Part shown: piece after piece, positions 18,130-27,900 of the stretch
How positions within the stretch are numbered: the first letter of the stretch is position 1
Layout of the letters: every line of letters starts with the position of its first letter
Origin: Chitinophagales bacterium
Lineage (GTDB): Bacteria > Bacteroidota > Bacteroidia > Chitinophagales > CAIODY01
Assembly (NCBI GenBank): GCA_947452995.1
Contig: CANGEV010000008.1
Coordinates: 1-64,000 of the forward strand
Length of the DNA: 64,000 nt
Reading direction: 5' to 3'
Program-made: the position numbers and the translations under genes
The notes under the pieces: generated by a model
Told to the model about the DNA's origin: nothing
What the model saw: the letters and a program-made list of their open reading frames with translations, nothing else
The model's database searches: none

Positions 18130-18141
18130 GGAGCGAATAAT
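18112..18141 (-). pseudogene. Terminal nub of a second tyrosine recombinase gene (IIRSPFDDL*)
   Basis: Minus strand ATTATTCGCTCCCCCTTTGATGATTTATAA; differs from copy 1 at synonymous positions (RS). Confidence 0.65.
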
Positions 18142-18228
18142 GTAACAATGTATTTAGCAAGGTTGTTGCTGAGGAACGTTCCCTAAAATGGTAGATAGTA
18201 AGTTGCGAAATTTGAATTTCTCCAAACT

Positions 18229-18258
18229 TACGCTGCACGAATTAATTCGTGCAGCGTA
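18229..18258. repeat. 30-bp perfect palindrome, copy 2
   Basis: TACGCTGCACGAATTAATTCGTGCAGCGTA then GTAGTATAACGTAAAAAAA, as at 12967. Confidence 0.9.
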
Positions 18259-18361
18259 GTAGTATAACGTAAAAAAATCGAATTTAGTATCCTTGCACTT
18301 CGCAATAAGATAGGTAGATGTAAAGCTTAGCAAGCTGTCTGCAGCTCAGAACATATCTATT

Positions 18362-18994
18362 CTATTTCTCAGATATAGCAATATATCTTTTTAATTCAGT
18401 TTGTTTTTCTGCTTGTTTTATTAAAAAGTCGGCTACGTCCGCTCTATTCACACCTCCTATTTTAATTCCTTTGAATAATGTATTTTCAATACGATACCTC
18501 TCTGTCAATTCCTTGTCCAATAACCTTCCTGGCCGCACAACAGTCCAATTCATATCCGAATTAGTAATGATTTCTTCCATTTTGGTCTTATCAGCATAAA
18601 CATCTTTTAATAAGTAGTTTAAAAACAGTTTGACAATCCAAGAGACATAATTTTTACTCTCTCCTGCACCAAATCCTGTGACAAAAATAAATGGAACAAC
18701 TATTTTGTTCGCCTTATGTATTTCTACTATTAATTTCGCGAAATCTGAAAATAGAGTAGTGGGTTGCATATTCTTCCCAGTTCCTAGTGTTACAATTATC
18801 GCATCTGCGTTTTGAATAGCATTTAATAAGTTGGCTTTATTCGTAGCATCGCCTATTATTCTATTTAACGAACTTTTATTATCAATTTCTATTTCAGAAC
18901 GAGAAAGGGTCGTTATTGAATGATTTCTATCTAATCCTCTTTTAACCGTTTCTAATCCTATTCCTGCAGAGGCTCCTATGATGGTAATATTCAT
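18362..18994 (-). CDS. NAD(P)-binding (atypical SDR) oxidoreductase
   Basis: MNITIIGASAGIGLETVKRGLDRNHSITTLSRS; NWTVVRPGRL. Confidence 0.85.
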   Translation of the reverse strand: MNITIIGASAGIGLETVKRGLDRNHSITTLSRSEIEIDNKSSLNRIIGDATNKANLLNAIQNADAIIVTLGTGKNMQPTTLFSDFAKLIVEIHKANKIVVPFIFVTGFGAGESKNYVSWIVKLFLNYLLKDVYADKTKMEEIITNSDMNWTVVRPGRLLDKELTERYRIENTLFKGIKIGGVNRADVADFLIKQAEKQTELKRYIAISEK

Positions 18995-19267
18995 TTTTAG
19001 ATTTTATTTTATTTTGTTTTGTTGTTGAACTGAAAGCTAATATCCTGTATGCAAATTTTAGTATGCAATTAAATAATGAATAGTAGGAACTTAGTCGCTT
19101 ACATTAAAAGTACCTAAAATTCTTTCGTTTCAAGCAACAAACTGATTTTAGTTGGGGTCTGTTCTGTCATCTAGGATACTTTCTTTGTTTTAAGTATAAT
19201 GTTTCTAGAAATCGTTCAGTTTTAATTAAATCTTATATGTTGAATAATAAAATTAGTTTTATGACAT

Positions 19268-19416
19268 AAAAAAGGCCCCGTTCAAAAACGGAGCCTTTCA
19301 CAAAGTATAAGATTAAAATTTATCGTAACAAGGTCACACTGCCTGTCTTGCTGAAGTTCTTACCATCCGTGCTATTACCTTTCCATACACGACCATCCAA
19401 GAACACAGCATCCACT
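19268..19416. repeat. 149-bp imperfect direct repeat (copy 2): 3' end and terminator of the giant gene
   Basis: Matches 13895-14043; includes hairpin ggccccgttcaaaaacggagcc. Confidence 0.9.
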
Positions 19417-22400
19417 TTCCATACATACACGTCTTGCGGCAATAACTCACCCTTGAACGTGCCATCCCAAGCCTCTGTAGGTGTGCCATGTTCATCTAAT
19501 GCAGTCGATTCAAATACTTTCTCTCCCCATGTAGAGAAGATCTGTAAATGGTAGGTTTTGATACCAATCCCTTTCGGACGGAAGATGCGTACTTCTTGGT
19601 TGCCGCCTGCATTCGGTGACAACGCATTCGGAACATACAAGCTACTTAGATAATTCGTCTCTACTACTTGATAAATTGTATCTGTACAGCCATTATCACG
19701 AATCGCTACCAACATCACACGGTACGGACCATAGCTTGGGAAACTATGACTTGTATTCGCCTCTGTCGTTACAACAGGCGCACTGCCATCGCCGAAGTTC
19801 CAAACATAACTGCTCGCATTCGTCGAATTATTCAAGAAATTGAAATCTACTTCCGGAGCCGGCGTATTCAAGGCATCTGCAGTGAAATCAGCCTTTGGCT
19901 TCGGTAATACCTGTATGTAGGCCTGCTTCGTTACACTATCTACACATACCTTATTAATCCCTTCAATGATCAAAGTAACACTGTATAATCCTGCCTTCTT
20001 GTAAGTATGCGCAGGACTCGGATCATTATACAAACTACTTCCATCCCCAAAGAACCAATGTGCATAAACACTGTTTCTTGAAGTGTCCTGGAACTGTACA
20101 TAATCGTTTTCACAAATAGGATTCGGGATGCCTACAAAGCCTGCTTTTGGCGTTGGATACAATACATATTTATGCGTTGCAATCGATGTACAGCCATAGG
20201 TATTCGAAGCGGTCAAACTGATATTGTAAGTGTTTGGAACCGTATACGTAAAACTCGGACTCGTATTAGTATTAGTATTGCCCGAACCATCGTTCCACAA
20301 AAATCCATTTGCACCCGTAGAAGTGTTCATGGCAAGGACTGTCGCCGGCGCAGTACAAGAGAAGGTGTCATTCAACAAGAACGCTGCCTGTGGCTTAGGA
20401 TATACATACACAGAGGTATAGGCCGTATCCTTACAACCACTTGGATTACCCGCAATGAAGGTCACATTGAAGGTTCCTCCTGTTTGGTAAACGTGATTAG
20501 GCGCGAAATTAGAAGATGAATTTCCATCGCCGAAGTCCCAGTTATTAAATGAAGAGAACGGTGTATTATTCACAAAGCTTACATTCAATGGCGCACAACC
20601 GATTAGCGGCGTAGCGCTGATATTTGCTATTGGAGAAGCAAGAATTGTAATGGTCTTTTTTGTTGAATCCGTACAACCATAAGCAATAGAGGTACCTACT
20701 AATGTTGCTGTGTAAGTTGTACCATTACTTGCATAAACGTGGTGAACAGGGTTGGTACTTCCATAACTACCGTCACCAAAGTTCCAGTAATAACTACTTA
20801 AGCCTGGATTCACAAACGAGAACGTGATGTCTTGTCCCACACAAACACTCGTTTGCGATGCAATAATACTTAACGAAGGACTAGGATTAACTGTGACAGG
20901 AACTGTTAATGGAGCTCCACTACAACCGTTTGCTACAGGGGTTATTGTATAATTCACTGAACCAGGGAATGTAGTAGTCGTGTTTAAAACCTGATTGATA
21001 ATCGATCCTGAGCCATTAGCAGCACCAACCGTATTGCTTTGAACAACCGTCCAGCTATATGATGTGTTTGGTAAATTAGAACTTAAGGTGATATAATCTG
21101 AATTACCCTTACAGATCGTTTGTGAACTAGGCGAAGCACTTACCACAGGAAGCGGACGAACGAATAGTGTTGCGTATTTAGGTGCACCAGGACAACCGTT
21201 TGCAGTAGGTGTGATTAAATAAGTCGCGCTATCTAATCCCAAACTTAATGCAGTGAGGGTTTGCGCAATGCTAGAGCCTGAACCTGAATTCGCGCCTCCG
21301 CAAGTCGCATTCGTTACAATCCAGCTATACGTCGTACCTGCAACACTACTAGATAAGGCAATATTGGTAGCGCTACCAGAACAGATGGTCTGAGTGCTAG
21401 GAGTCACGGTTAAAGCAGGAATAGGATATACAGTGATAGGAACGTTTAACGGAGCTCCGTTACAGCCATTCGCGGTTGGAGTCACAGTATAGGTTGTAAT
21501 TCCTGTTGCTGTTCCCGTTGTCGTAAGTGTTTGAATAATATTCAATCCATTACCATTGCTACCGCCACTAACTCCGTTATTGGCTGCAGTCCAAGCAAAA
21601 GTAGTTCCGCTTACATTTGAATTTAATGCAATATTAGTCGTTCCTCCAGAACAGAAAGATTGATTTGGCGGAGTCGCACTTACTACCGGAACAGGGTTCA
21701 CATTCACTGTAACTTGAATCGAACTGCCGGCACATAATCCTACACTTGGTACGATAGTATAAGTTACATAACCAGGTTGCGTTCCCGTTGTATTCAGTGT
21801 TTGCGCAATTAATGAGCCAGTACCATTGGCAGCGCCTGCTACCAAACTAGGCGTAACAGTCCAGTTGAAAGCTGTTCCAACTACATTCGAACTTAATGAA
21901 ATATTTGTTGCCGAACCACTACACAATGTTTGTGCGGTTGGTGTCGCGGTTACTGTTGGATAAGGGTTAACTATCACTGTAACAGTAATAGGTAAACCAC
22001 TACAACCATTCGCGGTTGGTGTAATGGTATATGTTATGTTTCCAGGTGCAAGTCCCGTTGTAGTCAATGTTTGTGCAATAACAGCACCTGTTCCTGCACT
22101 CGCACCACTGACACCAGTTTGTGAAACCGTCCATGCAAAGCTTGTTCCAACCACCGTACTCGTTAACGCAATATTCGTACTCGCACCAGTACATAAGGTC
22201 TGTGTATTCGGCGTAGCCGTAACTACTGGAACCGGATTGATAGTAATATTCACAGGAATACTACTTCCCAAACAACCATTTAAATTTGGAGTGACTGTAT
22301 AAGCAGCCGTTCCTTGCGTAGGTGTATTCGTTACTAAATTTTGAGCAATCGTAGAACCAACACCTGCCGTAGCACCGCTGATATTATTTTGAATTACTGA

Positions 22401-25400
22401 CCAAGAGAATGTAGTTCCTGGTAATGAGGAGCTTAAACTAATAGCCGTCGAACTTCCTGAACAAAGGGTTTGAGTATTCGGTGTAGCAGTTGCACTCGGA
22501 GTTGGTGTGACAGTCACTGTATCCTTAATAGCTGCTCCCTGACAACCATACACACTCGGTGAAGGAGTAATAGTGTAAATTACAGTGCCACTACTTGCAC
22601 CTTGTACACTCAAGACCTGATTGATAAAGGTTCCACCACCTGCAGAGGCTCCACTCACTCCTGTTGCTGTAGCAGTCCAATTAAATGTTGTACCCGCCAC
22701 TAAACTGCTTAAACTGATATTGGCCATATTGCCAGAACAAATGGTTTGTGGCGACGGCGTCGCAATAACATTTGGAACAGGATACACAGTCACAATACTA
22801 GAGGTTGTATCAAAACTACAGCCATTATTAGCACTCAAATGAATGGTATAAGTACCTGGTGCCGTATAGGTAACGGTGTCTACGTTTTGTGTAGAATAGG
22901 TCCCGTTTCCGAAGTTCCAAGAGAAGGTCGTATGTCCCGTAGAGTAGTTGCTTACTATTGTTGTAAACGGCGCACATCCTGCCGTAGCAGTGATATTCAT
23001 AAAGGCATTCACCGTATTCGGATGCACTAATATCGTTTGATAAGTTGTATCCACACCACATGCATTCGTCGCAATTAACATGATGGTAAACGTTGTATCA
23101 TTGGCACCTGTATAGAACGTATGCGGGCCCGGATTCTTTGCAGTATCCGTTGCAGATCCATCCCCAAAGTTCCATAAATAAGCCGTTGGTAAACCTTGTG
23201 AGGTGTTCGAGAAGTAAATCGGTAAAGGACTGCAACCAACGCTCACATTCGTACCGAAGCTCGCGTGCGGCCCAGGGTGCACAATCACAGAATCTTGCAC
23301 CGTAACCGTTCCACAAACATTGCTCACTTGCAAATCAATAATGAAAGTCGTATCAAAGCGATATGGAGTAGGGTAGGTAGTAGGCGGAGGTGTCACACCA
23401 TTGTAAAACGCACCACCCAAGCCTAAATTCCATTGATAGCTAGGATTGTAGCCGGAACTATAATTCGTGAAATTCACCACTACTGGTCCACAAGAGACAT
23501 GCGGACTTAACGCAAAGCTATCATGCGGAACGGTAACAATCGTAATAGGATGAGTAATAGAATCAATACAGCCATAAACGGTCGTCGCAGTAAGGGTTAC
23601 ATTAAACGTACCTGTATTTGCATAAGCGTGATTCGGACTGTTGATACCAGAAATACCTCCGTCTCCGAAACGCCAGTTTCTTGAAATAATTAATCCCGTT
23701 GAATTGTTCGTGAACAATACGCCAATAGTCGCACAGGCTGGATTCGGATAAGTGAAGGCCATCACTGGCAATGGCTTAACTGTTATTACTACGTTGTTCG
23801 AATCCTGACAGCCATGAATATCCGTCTCAGATATAGTATAAGTAGTGGTAACACTCGGGGTAACCGTATCATTCGGAGCAGTATTGCTATATCCACCCGG
23901 AACACTCACCCAACTATAAGTACTACCTGGCACTTGTGCCCCACCAATTGGTGCAGATTGACCAGCACAAATAGTGGCATTAACACCTGATAAGGCTGCC
24001 GGTGCAGGGAACATAGATACATGAACCGTATCTGCAAAAGAAGTACATCCTGCAAAAGTTTGCGTGCAATAGTAATCACCGCTATCCTGATAAAGTGCTA
24101 ATGGATTCACTGGATTCTGTAAGCTAGAAACAAATCCGTTAGGTCCAGTCCAATTATACGTTGCACCAACTAATCCACTGGCAAATAAATTTATATTCGA
24201 ATACCAACATACCGGACTATTACTCGTTGCTACCGGAGCTGGAGGTAATGGAACGGAGGTAATAACTACGGTATCGTATTTATAACATCCAGTAATACTA
24301 TCCGTCTTCGTTAAATAATAAGTCGTGGTGACACTAGGATTCGCTATTGGATTTGATTTGCTTGTATCATTCAATCCTAGTGACGGCGTCCAGGAATAAC
24401 TATATCCCCAAACATGTGGAGCCCCAAGGGTGGTGCTCGCACCTAAACATAAATTTCTATCTGCTCCTGCAACAGCAACTGGTAAAGGTTTCACCGTAAC
24501 CCAAGTACTGTCCGTTACATTACAGCCAACCCCATTCATCGCCGTTACATAATACATCGTAGATACGCTTGGCGTAGCGACTACCACCGGACCAACGGTC
24601 GTGTTCAATCCAGCGCTCGGCGTCCAAACATAATTCGCTCCTCCAGTCACCCACATCGTATCTAAGCTTTGTCCTTTACAGATTGTTGAATCAAAATGTG
24701 TAATCGTTAAAGGTTGAATCGGAAGAACCGTCACAACAACCATCCCTGTGTCTTGACAATTTAATCCACTTGAACCCGTAACAATATAGGTTGTTGTCAC
24801 GGTTGGTGTTGCGGTTACTGTCGCACCAGTGGTAGGATTTACACTACTCGTAGGTGTCCATGAATAGGTATTAGCTCCAAATGCCTGCAAGGTAACGGGT
24901 GAGCCAGGGCACGAGGTTCCTGTCGGACCAGTTGCGTAGACATTAGGCAATGCGTTGACCGTTACAACTTTAGTAATTGAATCTATACACCCATAATTAT
25001 TTGTTCCTACCAACGTGTAGGTTGTTGTAACTGTCGGTGTTGCTGTAACAGTACTGCCTGTAGTTGTATTCAAACCTGTTCCAGGATGCCAACTATAAGT
25101 TGTCGCTCCATTTGAAAATAATGTAATACTTTGTCCTAAACAAATAGTACTATTCGAAGGACTAATACTTAAGTTAGGTAAAGGTCGAACAGTAACGTAA
25201 ACGTTATCGTTGTCAAAACAACCTGCTGCTGTTGTTCCTGTAACAGAATATGTATTCGATGAAGTAGGTATTGCAATGACGGTATCTCCTGTGCTTGACT
25301 GCAGTCCTTGTCCACTCCAAGTAAACGTGGTTCCTGGTACTGTCGAAGTTGCAATCAAGGTGATAGGCTGCCCATAGCAAACAGGATTAGGTGATACACT

Positions 25401-27722
25401 CATATTTACAACGGGAGTCGGATTCACTGTAACAATCATACTATCTGATGAACTACAGCCATGCCAGTCACTTACATTCAGATAATAGGTTGTGGTGGCA
25501 GCGGGATATACATATGGACAACACGAACCTGATCCTGAAGGCGACCAACTATAATAATAACTCGGAGTTCCATTCGAAGCAGAACCTTGTAAATAAGCTG
25601 CATTACCACTACAAATAGTCAAGCTGGGACCAGCACTCACAATTGGAATAGGCCACACAGGAACATATACCGTAGCTGTTTTAGAGCCACACTCATTCGT
25701 TGCAACAACTGTCATTGCATTACTACCAGCATTCGTAAAAGTTACGTTACCTGGACTTGCACCAGTGCCTGTTGAAGGAGTTCCGTTGTTAAAGGTCCAT
25801 GCATAATTGGAAATCGTACCACCACATCCATTAAACCCAAAATAGGATGCTGGATTAACTGTATTAGAGCCACATGCCCCTGAAACAGAGCTTGTAGTAA
25901 TATAGGGTAAATCTTTAACGACAGTACTTTGAGAAGCGGAAACGGTTCCACAGGCATTGGTAACATTCAAAGTGATATTATAATTACCCGGTGTGGAGAA
26001 AGTGAATACAGGATTCTGTGCAGAGTTCGAACCAGAAGAATAAGTATAAGAACCCGAAGAATAATAGATACAACCACTACTATAACTTACAACCCATGAA
26101 TAGCCTAAAGAACTACAACCTGCCGAACCTAAAGAAGTATTAGAAACAGTTACGGTAGACGGAGCACAACCATTTGGCGGTGTCATATTGAACGCTGGTT
26201 GCGCTGGAGGTACCACACAAATAGTTTGTGTGATGGTGTCCAACCCACACAAGTGCGTCGAACCAGTTATCAAAGTAATGGTATAGGTTCCTATCGTATT
26301 AAAATTCACACCTAATGAATTTGAACCACCGCTCCATAAATTCGGATCAGTTAAACCAAATGTGTTTCCAAAATTAGAACCACTTGTCCAGCCAGTACTC
26401 GGACTAATACTCCACATTACTGGATCGTTGTTCGTACATACACCACTAGCTGCATTGTATCCAACAGAAGTATTGGTAAAAGTAGCACTGCTGTTTACAC
26501 AAATAGTTGAAGCACTCATGTAGAAAGATGCATTAGGCGGCGTCGAAACATAAATCGGCGTAACACTCGCAGCCGTACTTCCACAAGGGTTACTCACTGT
26601 AATGGTTGCTGTAAATGAATTTGGAAACGGACTTGCAAATGCTGTCAAACCACCATTACCAGCTGAACAGGATGTTATGTTAAACGTGTGCGATACACTC
26701 GCTGGTGGAGGATGACTAAATGTTACCGGTGCAGTACCATCTCCAAAAGTTACTGAATAGGTCGTACCCGGAGGATTAGATGAAGTATTTGTTATTGGAA
26801 AGGTAAGCGTACCGCCACCACATATATCCGTATTACCTGGACTTCCCAACGCAACCGCTGGGTTAGATCCAACAAAAATATTGTAATGGGCCGTATCCAC
26901 ACATCCATTACCACCACTCACGATATAAGTCATCGTGTAAACACCTATGGCATACGTATGAGTCATTGTTGGCCCCCATGTAGCACCTGTAAACGTTGCA
27001 CTTGCATCTCCCCAATCCACAAAATAATTTGTGTTGGTTGCTGCCGTCGACGAAGTATTTGTAAACGTGAATAGGGCTGTAGGGTTAGAACTACAAACCT
27101 TAAAATAAGGAACACCATTGATCGTCGTTGCTCCTGATCCACCCATTGTGGTACTCGGTAGTTGCTTAACTGTTACCGTTTGTGTTGCTGTAGCCGTACA
27201 ACCATTCGATGCTGTCACTGTAAGCGTTACCGTAAAATTCTGCGTTCCGTTACCTGCTGTCGGAGTATAACTATGCTTTGGATTTTGCTGATTTGAAGTT
27301 CCGCCATCCCCAAAATTCCAACTATAACTCAATCCTGTTCCTGTACCACTTCCAGTAAATTGAATCGGTGTCTTCGCACATTGCGTGGAAGAAGGACTAT
27401 AGGTGAAACTAGCTGTAGGAGGCGTTTTTATCGTTACAACAACAGTCGCAGAATCCACTCCGCCGCTCTGACAAAGACGAACCACTTTATAGGTTGTCGT
27501 AACAGTAGGTGTTGCAGTAACATTCGCTCCGTTAGTCGTGTTTAATCCGGTGGCCGGACTCCATGTCCAAGTACCACCGCCACCGCTAGCAGTTAAATTG
27601 ACACTCTGGCCCAGACAAACACTGGCAGGATTCGGTGAAATATTTACGTTACATGGTTGTGCTTGCAAGCCAACATGTATAAAACCTAAAATGATGAAAA
27701 TTAGGGTCAGTTTTCTCAACAT
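19320..27722 (-). CDS. Giant (2,800 aa) secreted PKD-domain surface protein with gliding-motility-associated (type-B T9SS) C-terminal domain
   Basis: Signal peptide; many PKD-type motifs (YSWNFGDGGTSNQQNPKHSY); C-term VPNALSPNAGGNQEVRIFRPKGIGIKTYHLQIFSTWGEKVFES…VWKGNSTDGKNFSKTGSVTLLR. Confidence 0.93.
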   Translation of the reverse strand: MLRKLTLIFIILGFIHVGLQAQPCNVNISPNPASVCLGQSVNLTASGGGGTWTWSPATGLNTTNGANVTATPTVTTTYKVVRLCQSGGVDSATVVVTIKTPPTASFTYSPSSTQCAKTPIQFTGSGTGTGLSYSWNFGDGGTSNQQNPKHSYTPTAGNGTQNFTVTLTVTASNGCTATATQTVTVKQLPSTTMGGSGATTINGVPYFKVCSSNPTALFTFTNTSSTAATNTNYFVDWGDASATFTGATWGPTMTHTYAIGVYTMTYIVSGGNGCVDTAHYNIFVGSNPAVALGSPGNTDICGGGTLTFPITNTSSNPPGTTYSVTFGDGTAPVTFSHPPPASVSHTFNITSCSAGNGGLTAFASPFPNSFTATITVSNPCGSTAASVTPIYVSTPPNASFYMSASTICVNSSATFTNTSVGYNAASGVCTNNDPVMWSISPSTGWTSGSNFGNTFGLTDPNLWSGGSNSLGVNFNTIGTYTITLITGSTHLCGLDTITQTICVVPPAQPAFNMTPPNGCAPSTVTVSNTSLGSAGCSSLGYSWVVSYSSGCIYYSSGSYTYSSGSNSAQNPVFTFSTPGNYNITLNVTNACGTVSASQSTVVKDLPYITTSSVSGACGSNTVNPASYFGFNGCGGTISNYAWTFNNGTPSTGTGASPGNVTFTNAGSNAMTVVATNECGSKTATVYVPVWPIPIVSAGPSLTICSGNAAYLQGSASNGTPSYYYSWSPSGSGSCCPYVYPAATTTYYLNVSDWHGCSSSDSMIVTVNPTPVVNMSVSPNPVCYGQPITLIATSTVPGTTFTWSGQGLQSSTGDTVIAIPTSSNTYSVTGTTAAGCFDNDNVYVTVRPLPNLSISPSNSTICLGQSITLFSNGATTYSWHPGTGLNTTTGSTVTATPTVTTTYTLVGTNNYGCIDSITKVVTVNALPNVYATGPTGTSCPGSPVTLQAFGANTYSWTPTSSVNPTTGATVTATPTVTTTYIVTGSSGLNCQDTGMVVVTVLPIQPLTITHFDSTICKGQSLDTMWVTGGANYVWTPSAGLNTTVGPVVVATPSVSTMYYVTAMNGVGCNVTDSTWVTVKPLPVAVAGADRNLCLGASTTLGAPHVWGYSYSWTPSLGLNDTSKSNPIANPSVTTTYYLTKTDSITGCYKYDTVVITSVPLPPAPVATSNSPVCWYSNINLFASGLVGATYNWTGPNGFVSSLQNPVNPLALYQDSGDYYCTQTFAGCTSFADTVHVSMFPAPAALSGVNATICAGQSAPIGGAQVPGSTYSWVSVPGGYSNTAPNDTVTPSVTTTYTISETDIHGCQDSNNVVITVKPLPVMAFTYPNPACATIGVLFTNNSTGLIISRNWRFGDGGISGINSPNHAYANTGTFNVTLTATTVYGCIDSITHPITIVTVPHDSFALSPHVSCGPVVVNFTNYSSGYNPSYQWNLGLGGAFYNGVTPPPTTYPTPYRFDTTFIIDLQVSNVCGTVTVQDSVIVHPGPHASFGTNVSVGCSPLPIYFSNTSQGLPTAYLWNFGDGSATDTAKNPGPHTFYTGANDTTFTIMLIATNACGVDTTYQTILVHPNTVNAFMNITATAGCAPFTTIVSNYSTGHTTFSWNFGNGTYSTQNVDTVTYTAPGTYTIHLSANNGCSFDTTSSIVTVYPVPNVIATPSPQTICSGNMANISLSSLVAGTTFNWTATATGVSGASAGGGTFINQVLSVQGASSGTVIYTITPSPSVYGCQGAAIKDTVTVTPTPSATATPNTQTLCSGSSTAISLSSSLPGTTFSWSVIQNNISGATAGVGSTIAQNLVTNTPTQGTAAYTVTPNLNGCLGSSIPVNITINPVPVVTATPNTQTLCTGASTNIALTSTVVGTSFAWTVSQTGVSGASAGTGAVIAQTLTTTGLAPGNITYTITPTANGCSGLPITVTVIVNPYPTVTATPTAQTLCSGSATNISLSSNVVGTAFNWTVTPSLVAGAANGTGSLIAQTLNTTGTQPGYVTYTIVPSVGLCAGSSIQVTVNVNPVPVVSATPPNQSFCSGGTTNIALNSNVSGTTFAWTAANNGVSGGSNGNGLNIIQTLTTTGTATGITTYTVTPTANGCNGAPLNVPITVYPIPALTVTPSTQTICSGSATNIALSSSVAGTTYSWIVTNATCGGANSGSGSSIAQTLTALSLGLDSATYLITPTANGCPGAPKYATLFVRPLPVVSASPSSQTICKGNSDYITLSSNLPNTSYSWTVVQSNTVGAANGSGSIINQVLNTTTTFPGSVNYTITPVANGCSGAPLTVPVTVNPSPSLSIIASQTSVCVGQDITFSFVNPGLSSYYWNFGDGSYGSTNPVHHVYASNGTTYTATLVGTSIAYGCTDSTKKTITILASPIANISATPLIGCAPLNVSFVNNTPFSSFNNWDFGDGNSSSNFAPNHVYQTGGTFNVTFIAGNPSGCKDTAYTSVYVYPKPQAAFLLNDTFSCTAPATVLAMNTSTGANGFLWNDGSGNTNTNTSPSFTYTVPNTYNISLTASNTYGCTSIATHKYVLYPTPKAGFVGIPNPICENDYVQFQDTSRNSVYAHWFFGDGSSLYNDPSPAHTYKKAGLYSVTLIIEGINKVCVDSVTKQAYIQVLPKPKADFTADALNTPAPEVDFNFLNNSTNASSYVWNFGDGSAPVVTTEANTSHSFPSYGPYRVMLVAIRDNGCTDTIYQVVETNYLSSLYVPNALSPNAGGNQEVRIFRPKGIGIKTYHLQIFSTWGEKVFESTALDEHGTPTEAWDGTFKGELLPQDVYVWKVDAVFLDGRVWKGNSTDGKNFSKTGSVTLLR
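20893..22788 (-). repeat. Seven tandem degenerate repeats of about 90 aa within the giant gene
   Basis: Consensus NPxPxVxATPxxQTLCSGxxTNIxLSSxVxGTxFxWTVxxxxVxGAxxGxGxxIxQTLxTTGxxxGxxTYTITPTANGCxGxPIxVxVxV. Confidence 0.85.
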
Positions 27723-27900
27723 AGTTTTTCGTTTAAGGACGGACTTTGAGTAATTTGCTAAAATAAGAAAAAACGTCTATAATTTCTTTAACAAATGAGA
27801 TTTTCTGCAGACAGGCTATTTCTTTGCAAAAAGTCATTACAAATAGGGTTCTTAATTATTTTCGATTATTTTTACTCCTCTATTTTATCATATTCTAATT

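Noticed and set aside
18362-18994. SDR oxidoreductase gene as an additional integron cassette
   Set aside because: On the same strand and inside the 149-bp bracket, but I could not identify paired cores or an attC-like hairpin on either side.
19098-19130. Possible third diverged copy of the recombinase-tail repeat (ttacattaaaagtacctaaaattcttt)
   Set aside because: Resembles gcgcatattaaaaatactcaaaattt only loosely in AT-rich sequence; too weak without alignment statistics.
20172-27753. Numerous small plus-strand ORFs opposite the giant PKD gene
   Set aside because: Low-complexity antisense translations of a Thr/Ser/Asn-rich repeat gene, with no family motif or independent support.
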